A stretch of 64,000 nucleotides of DNA, taken from positions 8,040,479 to 8,104,478 of the forward strand of contig CM072899.1 in assembly GCA_037013685.1 (NCBI GenBank), in the 5' to 3' direction. This document shows positions 41,408 to 54,571 of this stretch, in pieces. How positions within the stretch are numbered: the first letter of the stretch is position 1; the number at the start of each line of letters is the position of its first letter. This stretch comes from Acridotheres tristis. Taxonomy: Eukaryota; Chordata; Aves; Passeriformes; Sturnidae. Below the pieces are notes generated by a model. It saw nothing but the letters and a program-made list of their open reading frames with translations. It was not told the DNA's origin and searched no databases. The translations under genes were made by a program, and so were the position numbers.

Positions 41408-42628
41408 CTTTTGAAGCCAAGCAGAATCATAAATATTTAAAAACAATATTTTAGTATTTTGAGACCTTGAGGTTATGTGAAGAGCAAGTGAAATTTGGAA
41501 TGTAGGAACGACTGTTAATGACTGCAATAGTAGCATAGGTTTATTTGTTTTTCTTTACATGCCAGATTTTGTTTGTTTTAGTGAAGTGAACCATATTATA
41601 TTTTCCAACAGGAAAGAAGCTTCCGTGAATCTTGGTTTTTATAATTCTTATAATAGCATCAAACTGAACATTCTTACAGTAGAGACATCTGTTTTCACAG
41701 TTGCCTTCTGTAGGAAGAGACTTTGTTTTGTTTTGAAATTCATAGTTCATGTATTTTAGCAGATGATCATATTTAAGCCAGATTCTGATTGTCATCAGTA
41801 CAAATTGGGAATTAACTCGGTGTATTTCACTTCATCTCTCCCAATTCATGGTAGTGTAAAGGAAAACTGAATCTAATGAATTGGCTGTTCTATTTCTGTG
41901 TTTAATTGTGCCGACAAGTATTATTTTGAGAGAAATGAGACAATGCAATTGCAGATAGCTCAGAAAGCTCCAGTATTCTGGCAGCTTATCACATTTATTT
42001 TGCTGTCCAATAGAGTGATTAGAAGACTTCATTTGGGTTTGACAAACAGTATATGATACTCCAGCCTTCCATATGAAGGTTTGAGCATGCTGACACATTC
42101 TTCCAATCTAAAAAGATTTTTAAAAATGTATTAGAAGATTTTGTATTTGTTCTCTCAGATACTCCATTCCATATAGATTTTGTAAAACCTTTAGATTTTG
42201 GTATTGGGTGGAAAAAGCTCACTTTCCAGCATGTTGCAGCTACTGCAGTACATTTTCTAAAACACATGAGTATCAGTTGTGCTCTGAAGGAGCACTGTGT
42301 GAACTCTTTCAAATTATACTCCTAAATCTGTGCAGCGAATGTTCTGACTTTTGAACTTCTTCAAGGCAAATTTGAGAGCCATACTTGGTTTCAGTGTGTG
42401 GAAATTCAACTATAAACCCAAGTATGTTGGGCTCAAATTGATCTATTTTTCTTCCTTGTTTTATTTAGCTCTTGGAATAGAAATAGATGTCCTTAGTAAA
42501 TCCTGAAGCTTTTATAGCTCTGGTTTTATCTCAGACAAATTATTGGAAAATGCATAATGCCATTGATCTGACTAGAACTAATAGGAGTTTTAAATAGCAA
42601 AGAAAATAAGACCTTTAATGCTGAAAAC

Positions 42629-42667
42629 CTCTTCCTCTTTTTTTTCTTTCTTCCTTCCTTCCTTCCC
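42629..42667. repeat. Polypyrimidine tract with (TTCC)n
   Basis: A run of only C and T, ending in four ttcc units; the minus strand is pure purine. Confidence 0.9.
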
Positions 42668-43371
42668 CAAAACATCAGCAAAAGGAGCTAATAAATGCAA
42701 TTGATTTATTTTGAAGTGCTGTCTGTCTTTTTCACTTTTCTTTTGAATAGCAGAGTCTGTGCCAGCCCTGGCTCCAGATGTCTGCGAGACAAGCTGTAAT
42801 ATGTTTCAGAAATCCCTGTTTGATGGCAATTGTCTGGGGAGAAAAATGAAATAAGCTTTGTCTTTGCTACAGTAACACTTGGCTCCTGAGAACAGCCTCA
42901 CAAGGAGAGAGGGCATTTCTGAACTAGGAATACAAACCTCTGTTTGCAGTTGTTTTGGCATATTTGTAGTAAGCACAAGCAGTGGTGGTGTTTTTCTGCA
43001 GCACATGCAGATTAACATCCTGTAGTTGTACCTTCCTACTGCAACTGCTGGGGCAATACAGCAGAATGCAACGAGCCATTCTGGAGTCTGTGGCTTGAAG
43101 AACTTTGTCCCAAGCATGTTACATAAGAGCTATGATGTTTTGCTCATGCAGAGCAAATTTTTTAAGCATGAACTATTTACTCAGTGGGCCTCACTTTCCT
43201 GAGAACTTGGAATACTGCACCCATCATTCTTGGAGATAGCCTCAAATATTTTGTTAGAGCAGAAAAGGCCAGAAGTCAAGGTGCTCCCAAGCTGTGTTTG
43301 CTTTTCAGTTCGTGTAACACTTTGCTGGAATCACAGGATTTTCTTTGCCATCTGCACTGGTTAGTGGTCAG

Positions 43372-43517
43372 TTACAGAATTACAGAATATTCAGAGTTGG
43401 AATGGACCCACAAGGATCATCGAGTTCAACTCTTAAGTGAATGACCCATGTAGGGATTGAACACACAACCTTGGTGATTTTATCACAAGGCTCTAACCAA
43501 CTGAGCTACTCTCAGGG
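43372..43517 (-). mobile_element. TguSINE1-like SINE (tRNA-Ile head, CR1-type tail)
   Basis: Read on the minus strand, the element begins with a tRNA-like head. The A box TAGCTCAGTTGGTTAGAGC is at 43490-43508. A decayed anticodon arm (TGATAAAATCA) follows, then a B box GGTTGTGTGTTCAATCC at 43454-43470. This order and sequence match a eukaryotic tRNA-Ile. The body then reads through a segment ending CCATTCCAACTCTGAATATT and a tail ATTCTGTAATTCTGTAAC. That tail is the short repeat typical of CR1 LINE 3' ends. A tRNA-Ile head joined to a CR1 tail is the TguSINE1 design known from passerine birds. No clear target-site duplication was found, as is usual for CR1-mobilised elements. The copy is diverged and presumably inactive. 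Confidence 0.85.
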
Positions 43518-46500
43518 TTCAAACTCTGAATGTACTCTGGTGAGAAAATTCAAGACATATAATTTCCAGGCTGAGAAATTTGGGCAGCATGACCTGTGTG
43601 CTTCTCTTGGTGGCAACATCCTTAAAAGCATTTAAAATGGAAAGAAAATGCAAGGAATTCCGCCTGTGCCTAATTTTTAAAGAAAGGACAGTCAAAGCAG
43701 AAATTATCTAACCTCACCAATCTTGACTTTACAAAGGGATAATTTATTATTAATGTTTTTTAAGGTTAAACTTGTTCGTGTGTGTCAGATATAATCTAAC
43801 TAATTCCATGTTCTTGGCTTATGTGCCACATTTAATTGCAGCAATTGGAATGGATTTCAGGAAACCATATTCCCAGTGTCAAGTGGGTTACGTTTTCTTG
43901 TTTGTTAAAAATGAAAAATTCTGGGAATTGGATATTGGTTCTAAGAGAATCAGCTCTGTTTCTCCCGAAGTGTGAGCTTCTTCCCAAGTTGGCTCATTTT
44001 ATTTGTCCTTTATTCAATTTTCAGTGGCAACATAGCTGCAGCCAGAAAAATGAAGCTAAATTTTCCTTAGGAGATTTTATGCATTTTTGATAAAATTCTG
44101 GAAGATATGTCTGTGTGGATTTGCTTTGGTGAAGGACAGTTGCTGAGTGCTAAGTCTCCAAACAGGTTGGAAAAATAAGATAGAAGATTTGGTAGACTTG
44201 CTTACCTAGAAGGAGAAGAGTTTGCTCACTGAATGTGGCTTTTCTCATTGGTCTTTTTGGTCTGTGTATTAAGTGAAGAGATGCATCATCTTTGATGATG
44301 TAATGCCTAGATAACAATTAGACAGGGATAGGAATGTAATCATGCTCTACTCCCAAGCTGTGTCATAGGAATAGTACAAGAAAATGAAGTCTTATATTTC
44401 CTACTAGTGTTACTTACTACCCTATTTACCTACTGTCTTATAATCTATTTTAAATAGGTTGGTGTTTTTTTAAAAATTTCTATGCATTAGCATTCTTTGC
44501 TGATTTAGAAATAACAGGTTTTAAGCCATATTAGACACTGGGTCTCAACCTGTGCTCAGTTGAATGCAGTTTCTCAAATAAAAGTCTGCATGAATTTTGT
44601 AAAGAAATATTCTCCTAGCTCTTAATGCAAGGCTGGTCAAGGACTCTTGTTTGTGTGGTTACTCCTAATTGGAAACTTTTTCTCTTCTGATTGTCTTTGT
44701 TTATTTGCACTGTAGTTTTACTCTGTTGCCTCCCTTACAATCTGGATATGAATGTGGATCATCTGACAGCATTGTGAGTTCGGGATGTGTAACTCTGTAC
44801 CTTGTTTCTGCCTCCTCTTCTAAAAGGCTTCCCAAGGGTCTTGTTAGAATTTTCCAGTTTAGTGAACTTAGTGTACGATTACAGCCACCAGTCTGTTCTG
44901 GTCTCTTCTTTACTAAAGGAAACTTGATGTCGGCCCTTCTGGATCCTGAGGCCTTGGAGAACACATTTTCCTGAAATTTCTTCTCCTCTCTAAATAATGT
45001 CTTGTATTAAGTGTAGGTACAGAGAAGAAATGAAAGTGTTGTAAGAGAAAGCTGGCCTGTTACAGTCCCTGATTGCTGCTGGAAGTGAAATACTGCAGAA
45101 TAGACCAAATCAAAGCATTGGGAGGTGAGATATGGAGAGAAAACATTTCCTGGCTTATAAAATATCAAGGGAAGTAAACAAATGCACTCTATTTTCCTTG
45201 CTATTGAAAGCCAGAATGTCCTTTTTCCATTAGGAGTGTTTTGCTATTCTTTTGGAAATCTCTTTTAATTAAGGCTGTATAATATGTTTCCAAGGATATG
45301 AAAGAAATAATTCACCATGGCTTCAGCAGCCACTGTTCCTTCCTGATGAAGAAAAGCAAATATTTCTTATCACTTGGAGAGGTGGCAATGATTAGAAATA
45401 TTCTATAGTCAGGAACCAATTAATCTTTCTCTGGACAGCTTCAAAATACTGTTGGCCATTTTGCTGTGTAATTCTGTGGTGTGATGATACTGCAGCAAGG
45501 TGTTGTGATCCTCACTGGGCCATTGCTGGCAGTAGCTCTCCAGCACGTGAACTAATAGACGCTTGGCTGAACCCATTTAAAAGTTACTGGGATGCTACAG
45601 AATGTTTGCAATATCATCACAGAAGCCATTACAGTGGATTTGACACAGAGTAAGGGAGTCCAAACAGGAGCAGAATTACTCTGAACTCCCCAGCTCATAA
45701 AGCTGCCTGCCAGCCTGGAGGTGTTGTCAGGGCACTTTTATCCAGAATGAACACAGGCCCGTTTCTGCAGTGTCAGGTGGACAAAGAAGAATGTTTTATT
45801 AGCTCCCTGTACTAACACAGAACTTGCTCAGGGTAATTCTTGGTTGTCCCAAAAAGAGCAGGAGGTGAAGAGGGAGCACTGACCACTGCGCCAGTGACCC
45901 TGGAACTGAAGAAGAATCTCGTGTGTGCTCCTCAGAAGTACAGCAGGGTTTCAGCTCCTGCCTGTGCTGCTCCAGGACCTGTTAATGCCTGCTCAGGCAC
46001 AGGCTCCCCCTTCCCTCACCTTCACAACCCGACCTGAATTCCTCTGTCTGCTTTTTGGTGATTAGCTTAGTCTCCTTCACAATGTAGGTTCATCATATGG
46101 AAAAACTGCCTGAGAAGAGAGAAGGTGAGCTGCTAAATATGACAGTGCTAGAAAGTCAAAGAAAGAGAATCTTTCTGCATTGCAAAAGGTGATGTCCTTG
46201 TAAAAGGCTTCAGTCTGCTTTTTTGTTCAATTTTGCTGAAGAACTGTCCGTCTCATTTACTTCCTCACTGCTAACAAAGAGGAGCACTGACAGCACTGGC
46301 TCCAGGTGTCTGTCAGGAGAGCAATAAAAGTTTCAGCCATGCCCAGTGTGATTGTGTTTGATAGGTAAAAACAGACAGATGCTAATTTCAAAACTTGACT
46401 TCCAAGCAGACAATTCTCTGTATGTCAGGTTAAGGAAATGAGAAGTAAATGTGACTTATAGAAACAAGTCACTGAGGTTTTTTTGTGATTAAAAATATTA

Positions 46501-48262
46501 AATTAATCTTTCTTTTTATAGTGCTGATCGTAATTTTTGCCAGTATGGCATGTGCATTTATTTTCTGCAGACATTGCAGTTTTACTGTCTTCAGAACAGA
46601 GATGTTGGAAATGAATCAAATGGGATTCACTGGACATACAATGACTACCTTTGGACAGCACTAATGGCTCCAAGAGCAGGATATATCCAGTATCGTCTCT
46701 TGATGTACAAGCCCTGTAGTCAGTGGGGTTAAAGTAGACAAAAGCCAGGCCCCTGTATCTTTTAATCTCTTTTCCTTTGCTTTCTCCTGCTATTCTCCCT
46801 TTTACATTTTATTTTTAACTTCCATTTTAAGTGTGTTATGAAAGTGCTTTTGTCAAATTATTGCTTTATTTATACAAAGGTTAAAGGTCTGGCATGGGAC
46901 TGAACAGCACAGTTTTTGCTTTCCCTTCAGGGCTCCAGGAAAGCTCTGTTAGGAATTGCTGAAGGGCTGCTGGACCTGTTAATTCAACAATTGTTTGGTG
47001 TGAATATGGCATCTACTTGAACATTGGAGATATCTCATTTGTAGTACAGTAGTAAGCATTTTATGAGCATGCTCAAGTGGCAGAATTAACTGGCCTTCAA
47101 GTACTCGATGGACCACTTTCAATGGCAATAATATAAATAACATGTCTCAACATACAAGTAAGCAGCTTCTATATAATTAGATGAAATTGTTTACTTGTAA
47201 GAGTATTAAGGCTTACATATTAAAGAGGGCAGTCTTTATTTCCAGAATGCACCCTTTTCTCCTTCCACTAGGTGAATTTATTCTCAATATGCTATTTTGT
47301 ACCATGTAATTGAATGAAAATTTTAAGTTTTTATCTGGAAATTGCATTGATTTCCTTTTTGCTCCTTGGATATTCTTCAAAGCGATGGTGCTTGTGGCAA
47401 ATGTCACTTTATCAACAGTCACACAGTACATTGTTTCCAGCTACAAAGCACTATGAAAGTATTCAGAGAAGCAAATAAAAGCTCTGAAGGATTGTTAGGA
47501 TGGACAACTGCAATACCACTGCCATCAGAATTACCTTAAATTCATAGCATACTCTGTGTATTTTAATTAGTGTGTTGGTGAAATAAATGGGGACATATGT
47601 TACCACAGGAAAGTAGCAGGAGATGACAATCCATTAAGCCCTGACAGGTATTGTAGGCTTGAGAATGAATAATGAAAAAAGTGACAGTAATTAAAACATG
47701 TTTACTTAAGATGACAATTACTTGAAAAACAGTTGCATAGTAAAGACCTCATTATGAGCCAGACTCTGTGCATAAAAATTATACTTATGCTAAGGGCTAA
47801 TTAATTTGTTCTAGTAGGTGAGTGATAGGTCACTTGTGGTTATGTCTCACCTTGTTTACATTTGATGGTAATGGAGATGGTATTGTACTTTGATCTCCCA
47901 TATACTTTAAGGTTCAACATGATGGTCTTATTTCTGCTATTAAATGAAAGTATCTTTATGGATTCTGAGTGAAGACATGGTCAAGTCTTGAAAAGTATGT
48001 GGACTTTCAAGCAATGTGTTCTGCATAACAAGATTTCCTGTTGCTGAAATAGTTCTTGCAGCCTATTTGCATCTTGTATCTCCCAGTTTGTACTTTGGCA
48101 GAGTGGAGCTAAGAACTGTAAAGGAACTTTTACAGTTTCAGGAGGGCGTTTGAGAGATGTGAAAACAATCCCGGAAAAGCAGGATACAGTTTACCTTCCC
48201 TTGCCGGACCCCCTGGTGGCCGTGCCCGGAACTGCACCAAGGGGAAGGAGCTGGGAGAGGCT
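43518..48262. other. Non-coding DNA between SINE and minisatellite
   Basis: Short ORFs on both strands and a moderately GC-rich patch at 45640-46040. No exon or repeat family was recognised. Confidence 0.6.
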
Positions 48263-48527
48263 GGGCCGGGCTCTGTGTTTGCTGGGAGCTGCTGTTTGTT
48301 TGTGTGCCGTGTTCTGGGCCGGGCTCTGTGTTTGCTGGGAGCTGCTGTTTGTTTGTGTGCCGTGTTCTGGGCCGGGCTCTGTGTTTGTTGGGAGCTGCTG
48401 TTTGTTTGTGTGCCGTGTTCTGGGCCGGGCTCTGTGTTTGTTGGGAGCTGCTGTTGGTTTGTGTGCCGTGTTCTGGGACGGGGTCTGTGCTTGTTGGGAG
48501 CTGCTGTTTGTTTGTGTGCCGTGTTCT
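48263..48527. repeat. 53-bp minisatellite, 5 copies
   Basis: Five exact-length 53-bp units start at 48263, 48316, 48369, 48422 and 48475. Each reads gggccgggctctgtgtttg, then ctgggagctgctgtttgttt, then gtgtgccgtgttct. Copies differ at single positions (tgctggg versus tgttggg, gtttgttt versus gttggttt). The last copy is the most diverged (gggacggggtctgtgcttgt). The block sits in a GC-rich island (about 48170-48530) inside AT-rich DNA. It has no stop in any plus-strand frame, so it generates overlapping ORFs of 101-130 codons that are not credible proteins. Confidence 0.97.
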
Positions 48528-48855
48528 ACATCTACGTACTAGTAAAGAACTGTTATTCCTTTTCCCATATCTTTGCCTGAAAGGTCCTTCATTTAAAAAT
48601 TACAATAATTTGGAGGGAAGGGGTTCACATTTCGCATTCCAAGGAAAGCTCCTGCCTTCCTTAGCAGATACCTGTCTTTCAAACTAAGAGAAAAGTGAAG
48701 CACAGGACAATAATTGTGTGATGCTCATATGTTTAGAGTTTTGGGAACTCTGCAAAGATGTGATGTGGTTGATGTTACATTGCAACCTACTGACTTACTT
48801 TGACAGATGTGTCTGTGTGACCAGGAGTTGTATCATCTCAGTGATACATCCTGAC

Positions 48856-48872
48856 AAAAAAAAAAAAAAAAA
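48856..48872. repeat. Poly(A) tract
   Basis: Seventeen A, about 330 bp after the 53-bp minisatellite. Confidence 0.9.
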
Positions 48873-49555
48873 TCCTGTTGGGGAAATAATCTCAGTAAAA
48901 CCTCTTTTTTACAGGATTTAAATGTAAGCATTTTTAAAAAGAGGATCTGGTGTTAAAATGCCCTCCATTCCAAATGATTAGTATGTTATTTCTCACTGTC
49001 TTTTAGGAATGAAAGATACTGAGTTGCCAAACTGGTACCAGAAACATCTCCCTTGCACAGTGTGTAGTGTTGTCTCATTTTTCTTGTATGTATTAATTGT
49101 TAATCAGTCATGGCAGTATGAAGTCTGATAAACAAATTGTGCTTTCACTGCTTCAGTGAAGAACTAACAGATCCTTTTAATGTGTCTTGGGAATGCAAGA
49201 ATTGCTTTACAGCATCATGCTACTGGTCTGTCGTGTCCATTATCCTGTTTCTCTAACAGTGCTGAAAATCAAATGCAAGGAAAATGAAACAATTCACTTA
49301 CTACGGCTTTATGGATTGACGTGGTACTTGGGAGAGGTTGGGAAGAAAAATTCTTACATTGTGGATGTCTTACAGTCCTTAAAATGTGGGCACATCCAGT
49401 TCTCCCTCTCCCTACTGTCCTTGCATGTGAGCTTCAGAAACACTTTATCTGCTTTTTGTTTCCATCAATTTGCTGTACCAAAATTTGGACAGACTTCTTA
49501 TGCTGTGGGTGAGGGGAGGGGTATTGAGGACAATCTCTTCCAACTATTGTCCTTT

Positions 49556-49587
49556 AACAGGAAGAATGCACAACAGGAAGAATGCAC
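49556..49587. repeat. 16-bp tandem duplication
   Basis: aacaggaagaatgcac occurs twice in perfect tandem (49556-49571 and 49572-49587). Confidence 0.95.
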
Positions 49588-50895
49588 TGGTCATATCTTT
49601 GCTACATTTTATGACCTCTTACTTTTGTCTTAAAAAGTGTTATCTGAATGTCTGTACTATTTTAGATAAATTTTAACCAAAGATCATACTTTACTTCTCA
49701 TCTTTTATTTTCCTAAATAGTCTTTTGCATGGGACTTTTTCAAGTAATTTTTTTTAAACCATATTCCTTCATGCTAGAATTCATGTTCAGCGACATAGCA
49801 GGTTAGCTGTACATTTACACAAGCTTTTTGCTGACATGGGAATAACTTGATAAACAGATGCAGTTGCCTCCATATCGTGACTTTCATAAATACAAATGTT
49901 AAGTTCTGACTTGTTCTGTTCAGGCTTTTGATTGCTGATTTTCTGCTGTAGTGTTCACTTGTCGCAGAGAAAAACAGACTTTTCCTTCAAACTCTGGCCA
50001 TCTGAAAAAGCCTCTGACTTCTAAATTGAAAGGAAAAATTGATCCCAGGGTAGACACTCTTGGTTTCCAGGTCTGCAAGGCTGACTGTACAAAACTGGGA
50101 GGAAGGGTGCTGTCATCTTTGGTCTCTTCTGTGAAGTGCACAAAATACAGGATAAGGATGGGGCAAACCAAAACTGTGGGAAAGATAAGTCACAGTTTTA
50201 GTTCTAGAATATGGAGTATGAATTTTGGTGTTTTGTAAATTTTTGATATAAGCTTGGATATCAGCTTTTCCACAAGCGTGAGATTATTTGACCTTGCTAA
50301 TACTTCTACCACGAGACCACTTTTTCTGTATGTGCATTTCTAGGATTAACAAAACCCAGCATGCATAAAATTCCTATTCTGGAAATAATTTCAATAGTTA
50401 ATATAGCAGGTTAAGCTTTTGTATTTTATTCCGTGATTTTGCAAAACACTTTTCTTACTAAACTATTACTCTTTTGAAAGAATTTTATACTTTCTACCTC
50501 AAAGTGTCAGAATTAGTATATACAAATCTCACTATACTACCATAGATAAAGGAACAATAATCTTGATCTTAATATAATGACAGATTTTCTGAGAAGTTTG
50601 TTGCTGGTATAGCTCCTATTGATTAAACTCACAGTGAATTTGTTACCACTTTGTGTAATTTCAAGCCAATATTAAGTAGAGCTCAGTCTTAGCTGGGAGA
50701 GAGCCTGCCATCATCAGTACTTACCCTCTTTCTGCATTCACTCCTATTGATTCCAGTAATTTAGCTCAGAGATTTTGAATTCCCACAACTACTCCTTGAC
50801 CTGCTCTTGAAGAATAGGGTGGATTTGTCTTGGCAACACAGAGTTGGAGTTCCTTAAATACCCATTAGCTTTAAGTTTATCCTTGTTTTACTTAG

Positions 50896-50912
50896 ACACA
50901 CACACACACACA
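50896..50912. repeat. (AC)n microsatellite
   Basis: About eight AC units occur in AT-rich surroundings. Confidence 0.9.
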
Positions 50913-51688
50913 TGGAGTCATTTGTTCTCTCTTAGCTTACATTTTCTGGATCCCATCTACTTATAAAGACATCCTTGCAGAGAGTAAATGCTCATTACTA
51001 TCTCAGTAATTCCCCACTAAAGTCTAATTGATTGGCTTGTAGTCCCCAAGTCTACATTGGAGAAGGTTTTATCCTATTAGAATAGCTGGCAAATTGCTTA
51101 ACTCCCATTGCATGACAGGGAAAACTATCCTTGATAAAAGTAAAATTATTCTGTGACATGCAAAATAGGAGATTTATCTACTATGGTTCTGTGATTCCTT
51201 TTGTTTTGGTTCACCTAAGGTTTTTTTGTGTTAGTTTTTTTGGGTTTCCCCCACTGGAGGGTAAATTCTTCATGACAATGCTAAGAATTGATAACATTTT
51301 GTAAGCTTGTTTTGATATGAGAAAGAGCCAAGTCTGTCATTGAACATTTTTCTTAGTGTTAGATAAGTAAAATTTGACTGCAGGCAAAATCAGACACTTG
51401 GCCCAAAGTAAAATTTTGCTTTTCTCAAAAGGATTCTTCATCATTTCCACAGTCAGAGTGTGGCTTCAGAGAGAGAGTAAGAAAAGCTGGAAGCATTAAG
51501 CCTATATTTTCATGAAATCAAAAGGAAATTTGAGATAAAATTGGCACAAATCATGATTTTCACTTACCATTTTTGAAAGCTGTTGGATTTGGTTTTGATT
51601 TTTTTTCTATAGCTTCACAGTCATTTAAATTTCTTACTTGAGTAAAGACTCTCGGGGGCATATCAGGATCTCAGTCTGTGCCTGAGAT

Positions 51689-51708
51689 TCCCACTGACAG
51701 CAGTGGGA
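51689..51708. repeat. Palindromic core resembling an old sauropsid repeat
   Basis: tcccactg and cagtggga surround acag. The cccact...agtggga core resembles the centre of old palindromic DNA-transposon-like repeats seen in birds and turtles. That family link is a guess. Confidence 0.3.
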
Positions 51709-54571
51709 GATCTGTGCTAGCCAGTGGTGGTTTGTGGCCTGCAGTTATTCTGTGCCTCAGAGGCACAATACACTTCTGCCACTAAAGATTGCATTTACAT
51801 ATTCGTTGTACACGGGGCTGCCCGGTTCTTTCCCATAATAGTTCTTCAAAACAAGCAGGAAAGGAGATTTGCTGCTGTTACAGTGCCCTATTGACCAGAT
51901 CTGCAGAGTGACTTGGACTTTGGATGCTGAGCTGGGGCAGAATTGGCCTTTGGAGCTGATGCTGAGTTAATGTTCAGGCTGCTGCAGTGGAATGGGTGGG
52001 AGAGGGGCATGTGACAGCCACTGTCTCTGTGACATGAGATTATTCACACTGAACTCAGGAGAGTAAGAGTTGTTTAAATCCTGCCCTGGGATGGAACTTC
52101 CACATTATCTCAGGTGTGGGATAAAGTGCTTCTGACAGACCAGAACCTCTAGGGGGTGGGCACCTGTGTCATCAAAAGCTGAACCACGACTGTCCCTTTC
52201 CTAGAAAGCAGACTGGAAAGGGGATGGTGATGGTGGCTCCTGCACACAGCAGATGAGGAAGGGCTCCCTCCACCCTCAGCTCTCATGGCCCAGCACAGGC
52301 TCTGTGCTCCTGCAGAGCAATGTTTCATCTTCTCAGGGTATTCCATGCCTCTTGCAAAGGAAAAAAAGAAGTGAGGATGTGCTTATATATTTATGAATAT
52401 TTTCAAGCTTCAGTCAACCAGAGAGAGGGAAGGGGGAGACTGATGCAATGACCTAGAGATTGGGGAACTTCGGGGAAATTAGTTATAGTCAGAAATCCCA
52501 GGATCCAGTCTCTGCTCCAAGGTCTTCCTATGCATTTTACATTAACTGAGCACTGCAGAAAATGAAACTTTAGGTGATATTGCCTGTAACAGTTAGCAGC
52601 ATCTGCTTTTGCTGATTCACAGGGATTTGATTGATGTGTTTTAAAATTGCTTTGAGGTAGCAAAATCCACATGGCGTAGGAACTCAATATTTATTAAACA
52701 GAAATTTGCGGCCAGCTTCACATGATGGCTCCTAGCTCTGCAAATAGCATTCAAAACTGTTCTCAAATTACAAATTGCCACTTTTATACATGGTACTGAT
52801 GTAGAGATATCCAAACCCGTGATATCCCATTCAAACATCTTGTTTTCATTTGCTTTTAGATCTTACAGATATTATTTTCAGGACTAAGCTCTGATACAAA
52901 CACATTTTGGATCTTAGGCTGAATGCTTTCATCATGTTTGCATTTTTTTTGTTGATAATATTGCAAAGTTTAAGTGAAGTTATTAATCTATTTCCAAAAA
53001 GAAAATTAAGGAAAATGTTGCTTTTGAAAATGTTCTTGTGGTGTTCCCTTTTAAAAATTTTTCTAGGTTCCATATAATTCTGATCCTGAGCTGTGTCAGC
53101 GTTTCCCAAAGGACAGAGTGTTGGAGAACAGTCTGTACTTCCAGCATTCACACTCCTCATTCTGTTTGAAAATAAAGGTGCAAAAACAGGGAGGGGAAGA
53201 GAGAGCACTGAAATTAAGGGCAAGAGGAGTTGAAAACTCAAATCATGCCTTTGGACTGATGCATGAGGAGAGCATTTCTCACTGATGGCAGTGCTAGAGT
53301 GGAAAAAAGGACATGATAAAGCTGGCTTAAGTTTTATCCAGGCCTTGCTTTTTCTATTATATTTTTCTGAAATTTCTGTGTGTTTTCAACCTCTCCTAAT
53401 AATAACCTCTCCTCACCCAAGTGATGCTTCTATCTACAGCCTTTGGGAAAAAAAAAACCCAAACTGGTTAATGGATTTGTCTGTGAAAATCACAGAATTA
53501 TGGAAAATTGGAATATTTATAGACATACCTGCCAGAGAATTTGCTAAATAATGATGGAAAATTGCAGACAGCAAGGTGGTCTCATATTTGGTTCAGAATT
53601 AAATCATGCAACCAGCAGAATTTGTTTAACCTTTCTGTTGAAATTGTATTGAATTACATGAGGCAGCAGCAACTCCTCTGCTGGCCCTGTGGATATTTTA
53701 TTTTTAACATAGTCCTAAAAGTTAATGGCAAAGTTTCCTGTAGACAAACACTGGAAATACTACTCTTTGAGCAAATTACCAACCTCTTAAAAAAACTTGC
53801 AATTAATTTTCATTCTCTATTTTAATTACGTGAGCCCTACTGGCATATCCTTAATACTACAAATGAACAGGAATTCCTTTTGCAGAGGAAAATGAGAAGA
53901 AGGACCTTTACATTTGAAATCATAAGTGGAGAATGAGAATGGATGCAAAGAAGCCCCACCAGTTAGTGACTGGTTTCTTTTTGGTGTAGCAAAGCTTTTA
54001 TAAGACCTTTCCCAGTTCACAGGAGAATCATTATGTGTTAGAAGAGTTTTTGCATGGTTGGAGAGCGTGGTTGGAGCCCAGCTTTGCTGCCTCCCTGGAG
54101 GAAGAAGGGGAGATGCAGACCCACCCCTGAGCAGAGAGCCATTCAGCCATTCTGTTCTTTGAGGGAATTGGCCAGGTGCTGAATTATCTGGATTTCTGTT
54201 GCTTTTAAGCTGGAACAAGGAATGCTGCAGCCCTCTGAAAAGTTCTGGGGAGCTTTTGGGAGCTCTCAAGTCTGAATCATTCTTTCTTTAAGTCTTGTGC
54301 TCTGCAGTTTACCAGAGCACCACTTTGAAACAACTTTTTGAAGAGTGTCAGTGTTTCAGATCTGTCTGCAAGTTTTTGCAGTATTCCTGCCCTTCTTGGC
54401 ACTGCTTCTTTACTTCTAATAGTCATCTTCTGGAGCTTGGGAACAGCAGGTCCTGAGATTTCCAGGTGAGTGGTGAAGCCCAAAAACTGAGTGGAGAGCC
54501 CTAAGGAGAGCTCCACCACAGGTAAAATACACCTGGAAAGGGAAAACCCAAAACTAAGAGTCAAAGGATGG

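Larger units (their letters stand above)
40698..43371. other. Region upstream of the candidate exons
   Basis: Minus-strand open stretches occur at 41148-41420, 41541-41795, 41832-42112 and 42019-42312. The 42112 end follows an acceptor-like tctttttag. None has a matching phase-0 donor, so they are not called as exons. The 22-bp palindrome and the polypyrimidine tract lie here. Confidence 0.5.
48528..54571. other. Non-coding DNA with possible decayed repeats
   Basis: It contains the 148-codon plus ORF at 49187-49633, judged to be chance. Short segments near 50.6-50.8 kb and 51.7 kb resemble very old sauropsid repeats (cctattgatt and cccact...agtggga cores). Confidence 0.55.

Noticed and set aside
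43454..43508. tRNA gene
   Set aside because: The A and B boxes are real, but the anticodon arm is decayed, the acceptor stem does not close, and a CR1-type tail follows. It is a SINE head.
48150..48687. Cys-rich repetitive ORFs in three overlapping frames
   Set aside because: They are a by-product of a stop-free 53-bp tandem repeat.
49187..49633. 148-codon plus-strand ORF
   Set aside because: It contains a 16-bp tandem duplication that would shift any real frame, and no motifs.
53826..54269. 147-codon minus-strand ORF
   Set aside because: No motifs or exon boundaries; treated as chance.
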